This document shows positions 62,601 to 64,000 of a DNA stretch of 64,000 nt, piece after piece. The DNA is from Cheilinus undulatus (taxonomy: Eukaryota > Chordata > Actinopteri > Labriformes > Labridae). The DNA is taken from NCBI RefSeq assembly GCF_018320785.1, contig NC_054877.1, forward strand, positions 23,356,329 through 23,420,328, written 5' to 3'. The notes beneath the pieces were generated by a model, which saw nothing but the letters and a program-made list of their open reading frames with translations, was not told where the DNA came from and searched no databases. The translations under genes and the position numbers were made by a program. Numbering within the stretch: the first letter of the stretch is position 1; every line of letters begins with the position of its first letter.

Positions 62601-64000
62601 GACAGGACAAGATTTTCCTGGACATTTGGCTTTTCCTCTCATTTTACACTTGTTTTCTTGTGACTTGAAACTTGGTCAACTTTTTTAACAACGTTTTGAA
62701 GGTTTTCCAGGATGTTGGCAACCTTGTAGTAATATAAACCTAAAACATGGATACAATTACCAGAAAACTATAGATGGCATGTAACTAAATGAAAATAATT
62801 TGTTTAAAATCTTAACTATTAACTGAGGCTCAGTCCTTGAAATACTAACTTGTCTATATGGCAGTAGTTTTCAAACTTTTTCTGCCAAGAGCACACCAAA
62901 GATCAAGCCAAAATCTTGAGACATCATATTCATACCCATGCAAAATAACCTCTACATTATCTTTAGTTGTTGTCTAGTTGTAGTTATATCCTACGATTGC
63001 AGAAAATCCCACAGCAGACTTACCTCATCTGCATACTATTTAGGACCCACTGCTCCACAGTAGATCATGTATGCTAGATACTTAAATGCTGGTCTTTTAT
63101 CTGTATGTGCATTGAGAATTGTGCTTGCTTTGCTGCATAACAAAATAGAGTCCTTTTTTCAGAGATGAAGTAATGGCATTTTGACCAAAATGTGCTCACC
63201 TCTTTCTCTTATTGCGATGCCTTCTATAAACAACTCGGTAGACATCACTGATTCAGTATCAGAGTCCCTGGACTGAAATCTGGTTAAAAAAAATAAAAAA
63301 ATAAATAAACTTTAATTAATTTAGATTTTTTTCTCTATTTATGTTTCTTGAATATAATGAAAAGTAAATGGAAAAACTTACTTTACAGTTCTGCTGCATT
63401 GCTTGCCCTGATTGATCTGTGGTTGATAGTTTAATAAAGGGAAAAAAGAATTCAAAACAAAAATATCTTGTCATTCATCTGTTATTTGTCTTGTAATCTT
63501 CAAAAGGTCTAATTCTGAAACTGTACCTGCTGATACCAATTCTCCACTATCATCTTGAACTCATGGATATGGTAAATGATACTGTTGACATGGGGCAAGG
63601 GACTGTTGAGCAGAGCACAAGTGCGCCGTCTACCTGAGCACACTGCATGTAGATCTGCTTGGTCTGAGAAGACACAAAACACAGAGAACTGTAAATCAAA
63701 GTAATCATGAAAACTTTAGATAGCACATGAAAATCTAGTCTTCACTTATTTTTTTATTGTGTAATGGCACAAAATCCCAGTAAGGTCTAGAAATAACACA
63801 CTGATGAACCAGCTCTCAATGAAAACCACATACAAACAGGCCTTTATTGGAACACTGAGTTTTGAAAAGTGATTAGAGGACTCTATTGGGCTGGGAAAGA
63901 TCTATTGTGATTTCTTACTTTTACCTGATACTTCTTGAAGACTCTGCAATATACTAGAGGCATCAGTGTAAGAGAATGGGCAACTCACTTGAGCTTCTCT
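41530..64000 (-). CDS. ccdc178: ccdc178-like coiled-coil protein, 3' 19 exons (5' end outside window)
   Basis: Exons 63925-64000 (partial), 63527-63663, 63382-63416, 63200-63279, 61725-61928, 61372-61592, 60289-60431, 56962-57115, 56779-56874, 56412-56548, 56111-56294, 55966-56028, 54348-54476, 52935-53048, 52564-52709, 52161-52320, 48091-48240 and 43973-44107 join in phase for 788 codons, followed by a probable last exon at 41530-41657. After an N-terminal globular part with GRRRTCALLNSPLPHVN, nearly the whole product is Lys/Glu-rich coiled coil. The segments LEADRQAAEEAL and EHEACNRDISELKW resemble human CCDC178 (about 867 aa) as I recall it, and the neighbour is klhl14, as in human. The molecular function of CCDC178 is not established. 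Other long coiled-coil families are the alternative, but length, N-terminal motif and synteny favour ccdc178. Confidence 0.85.
41658..43972 (-). other. Last ccdc178 intron (or region with an unseen small exon)
   Basis: 2.3 kb. The phase mismatch between exon R and the last exon calls for a small exon here with a length of 3n+1. I checked donor-like sites at about 41790, 42433 and 43370 and none gave a usable frame. The Pro-rich stretch near 42160-42250 is low-complexity CCAC-type sequence. Confidence 0.5.
43973..44107 (-). CDS. ccdc178: ccdc178 exon R
   Basis: A 135-nt exon with acceptor CCCTCTAG and donor GTATTT, encoding RMHKALEKYFKQRSLYSQAD and ending QKIKTAQ. A second acceptor (GTTGCAG) inside the exon would start it at 44092 without changing phase. 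Confidence 0.82.
44108..48090 (-). other. ccdc178 intron Q-R
   Basis: A 4.0-kb intron with a poly(C) run near 44590, the hAT-like element at 45198-45957, and AT-rich filler. No additional exon is recognised. Confidence 0.75.
45198..45957. mobile_element. hAT-like non-autonomous element (760 bp)
   Basis: Ends CAGTGGTTCCCAACCT and, reversed, CAGTGGTTCCCAGCCTTTTT. Flanking octamers CTTTATTT and CTTTAAGT agree at 6 of 8 positions. AT-rich interior without coding potential. Terminal sequence relates it to the element at 2817. Confidence 0.7.
48091..48240 (-). CDS. ccdc178: ccdc178 exon Q
   Basis: A 150-nt exon with acceptor TATACACAG and donor GTAATG, encoding EALKFALKENEQLAINYDGL and ending FLYYTK. 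Confidence 0.84.
48321..49557 (+). mobile_element. Tc1-like transposon with long terminal inverted repeats
   Basis: A 1237-bp element flanked by TA (48319-48320 and 49558-49559). The arms 48321 to about 48495 and about 49395 to 49557 are inverted copies of each other for roughly 160-175 bp (shared blocks 'aaatgatgccacatttgtaa', 'ggaacatgcatttgt', 'gagcagcagagctgag', 'attgactcttgttt'). It encloses a degenerate transposase. The arms are far longer than the ends of the other Tc1 pieces in this window. Confidence 0.85.
48550..49342 (+). pseudogene. Degenerate Tc1-like transposase inside the long-armed element
   Basis: The main open frame (48647-49342) keeps SPSTISKLKAMF (end of the DNA-binding part), RVTSFGKGSVMYGAVS, HRAGFLRDYLQNLEVER and PASSPDLNPMEHLL. 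The DDE catalytic context around the second Asp is not intact (QNSILNYDIVRLHRAG where QQDNARPH is usual) and the middle is scrambled. An N-terminal trace (RLTDLY) lies just upstream in another frame. Not functional. Confidence 0.8.
52161..52320 (-). CDS. ccdc178: ccdc178 exon P
   Basis: A 160-nt exon with acceptor CTCCTCCCAG and donor GTACCA, encoding SVFDVVESKNKSAALIMSTL and ending KQEMEDTK. Confidence 0.85.
52564..52709 (-). CDS. ccdc178: ccdc178 exon O
   Basis: A 146-nt exon with acceptor GCTTTTACAG and donor GTAAGT, encoding DLETATIKRYDNILNRTSDL and ending PEVIAEF. Confidence 0.85.
52935..53048 (-). CDS. ccdc178: ccdc178 exon N
   Basis: A 114-nt exon with acceptor TTTGTGTAG and donor GTAAGA, encoding KTKQLTENFDRMLCEHMNTL and ending DQLTEAQ. 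Confidence 0.85.
53049..54347 (-). other. ccdc178 intron M-N
   Basis: 1.3 kb, mostly repeat-like: reiterated 'aatgctttat' and 'aagcatt' words near both ends (53130-53250 and 54030-54220) surround an inner stretch that begins 'actagggttgtcagcatta' and ends near 'gattaatcacggtta'. This looks like one miniature element nested in another, but I cannot set exact ends. Confidence 0.4.
54348..54476 (-). CDS. ccdc178: ccdc178 exon M
   Basis: A 129-nt exon with acceptor TTGCATCAG and donor GTACTG, encoding GQCADLNEKLNQHQKSSALT and ending ALEEKVE. Confidence 0.83.
54477..55965 (-). other. ccdc178 intron L-M
   Basis: 1.5 kb, AT-rich. I see nothing recognisable in it. Confidence 0.7.
55966..56028 (-). 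CDS. ccdc178: ccdc178 exon L
   Basis: A 63-nt exon of 21 codons with acceptor TTGTGCAG and donor GTAAAT. It begins KEIENLNKDLTSQMTS and ends LEKLK. Confidence 0.83.
56111..56294 (-). CDS. ccdc178: ccdc178 exon K
   Basis: A 184-nt exon with acceptor TTTTTTTAG and donor GTCAGT, encoding EKAVRQMREERKQMLQKIID and ending FMEEQKAR. Confidence 0.87.
56412..56548 (-). CDS. ccdc178: ccdc178 exon J
   Basis: A 137-nt exon with acceptor TATCCACAG and donor GTACCA, encoding RLSGEAEVSCVEEQLLSKRN and ending YKRKLSE. Confidence 0.84.
56779..56874 (-). CDS. ccdc178: ccdc178 exon I
   Basis: A 96-nt exon with acceptor TTTTCAAACAG and donor GTACGT, encoding VLELKFQLEEEMQKNKKSKD and ending RIEKT. Confidence 0.83.
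56875..56961 (-). other. ccdc178: 87-bp in-frame ccdc178 intron (retained-intron candidate)
   Basis: Between exons H and I. It is 29 codons long, has no stop in the coding frame, and lies behind a weak donor (GTTATT), with a good acceptor (TTTTCAAACAG). If left in, it would add 29 residues including NFCLSFFLFKQ, which is hydrophobic and would interrupt the coiled coil. Confidence 0.6.
56962..57115 (-). CDS. ccdc178: ccdc178 exon H
   Basis: A 154-nt exon with acceptor CTCTCCAG. It encodes EELNSQKMLENGICAEIEDA and ends LEKTEKDT. The donor GTTATT is atypical and the frame stays open into the 87-bp intron, so this border is less sure than the others. Confidence 0.75.
58544..60018. mobile_element. 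hAT-like non-autonomous element (1.48 kb)
   Basis: Ends CAGAGGTCGCGTTTACC and, reversed, CAGAGGTTGCGCTGGACTTT. Flanking octamers TTTCCAAC (58536-58543) and TTTCCAAT (60019-60026) agree at 7 of 8. The interior includes a (CT)n run at 59179-59199 and no recognisable transposase; open frames up to 88 codons lack motifs. Confidence 0.75.
59179..59199. repeat. (CT)n microsatellite
   Basis: About 10 CT units within the hAT-like element. Confidence 0.9.
60289..60431 (-). CDS. ccdc178: ccdc178 exon G
   Basis: A 143-nt exon with acceptor TTTCTTTAG and donor GTGAGT, encoding ANEENSEILNNLMQMKKELK and more coiled coil. Confidence 0.85.
60432..61371 (-). other. ccdc178 intron F-G
   Basis: 0.9 kb. 60860-60990 ('ggaccaaatttcatggcgat', 'ggaccaatagaccgacaaac') looks like an interspersed fish repeat; otherwise nothing. 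Confidence 0.6.
61372..61592 (-). CDS. ccdc178: ccdc178 exon F
   Basis: A 221-nt exon with acceptor TTTTTCCAG and donor GTAACC. It encodes HEACNRDISELKWQLKMKRE followed by heptad-type coiled coil. Confidence 0.88.
61725..61928 (-). CDS. ccdc178: ccdc178 exon E (start of coiled coil)
   Basis: A 204-nt exon with acceptor TTTTTTTAG and donor GTTAGT. It encodes DVLGEVVYVTERLEADRQAA and ends HSLAVQK; strong resemblance to the human protein. Confidence 0.88.
61929..63199 (-). other. ccdc178 intron D-E
   Basis: 1.3 kb, AT-rich. I see no element with clear ends. A stretch near 62860 ('ggcagtagttttcaaacttt') recalls a hAT-like terminus but no partner was found. Confidence 0.6.
63200..63279 (-). CDS. 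ccdc178: ccdc178 exon D
   Basis: An 80-nt exon with acceptor TTAACCAG and donor GTGAGC. It encodes FQSRDSDTESVMSTELFIEG, an acidic linker before the coiled coil. Confidence 0.78.
63382..63416 (-). CDS. ccdc178: ccdc178 exon C (small exon)
   Basis: A 35-nt exon with acceptor ACCACAG and donor GTAAGT, encoding INQGKQCSRTV. Short, but it has consensus borders and the phase that links exons B and D. Confidence 0.75.
63527..63663 (-). CDS. ccdc178: ccdc178 exon B
   Basis: A 137-nt exon with acceptor TTCTCAG and donor GTACAG. It encodes CSGRRRTCALLNSPLPHVN and ends VENWYQQ, the best recognition motif for the family. Confidence 0.88.
63925..64000 (-). CDS. ccdc178: ccdc178 exon A (partial, runs off the window)
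   Basis: It encodes SCPFSYTDASSILQSLQEVS in the frame demanded by the next exon; the other two frames contain stops. Donor GTAAAA. The upstream border is beyond position 64000. Confidence 0.7.

Noticed and set aside
1..64000. CRISPR arrays, operons, tRNA or rRNA genes
   Set aside because: No regularly spaced repeats, no bacterial gene layout, and no tRNA box pairs or rRNA-like stretches were seen.

Overview
This window is vertebrate genomic DNA, almost certainly from a ray-finned (teleost) fish. It holds intron-split genes with GT/AG borders, long AT-rich introns, microsatellites, and many fish-type DNA transposon remains (Tc1-like copies and short hAT-like elements with 8-bp target duplications). 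I see no bacterial, plasmid or CRISPR feature. The species cannot be named from the sequence alone.

Two genes lie in tandem on the minus strand. The left one (5648-29549) is klhl14, the BTB-BACK-Kelch protein also called Printor. Eight coding exons can be joined with consistent phase into 605 codons plus stop, and the protein follows mammalian KLHL14 from the first residues to the last. A splice acceptor just upstream of the ATG (29573) and a strong donor at 30387 suggest at least one untranslated first exon. The right gene (41530 to beyond 64000) is a long coiled-coil gene that I assign to ccdc178. Eighteen exons join in phase for 788 codons, and a probable terminal exon at 41530-41657 carries a stop. 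Its 5' end lies outside the window. The same two genes sit next to each other in the same order and orientation on human 18q12, which supports both calls.

Region by region: 1-5647 is downstream of klhl14 (an L2-like fragment, a hAT-like element with a perfect 8-bp target duplication, a small palindromic-ended repeat). 5648-29549 is klhl14 with introns rich in transposons: two dead Tc1 transposase copies, and three copies of one Tc1-derived short element that keeps the first 27 codons of a transposase. 29550-30900 is the klhl14 5' region. 30900-41500 is intergenic, with a GC-rich patch at 34.06-34.49 kb, a composite hAT-like element at 37.4-38.5 kb, and segments that look like conserved non-coding DNA. 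41530-64000 is ccdc178, with a hAT-like element at 45.2-46.0 kb, a long-terminal-repeat-armed Tc1 relic at 48.3-49.6 kb and another hAT-like element at 58.5-60.0 kb.

Points most worth a second look: an 87-bp ccdc178 intron that is open and in frame with both flanking exons behind an atypical donor; the Tc1-derived family that preserves the DNA-binding start of its transposase; the composite hAT element with a second internal terminus; and an unresolved phase mismatch before the last ccdc178 exon.
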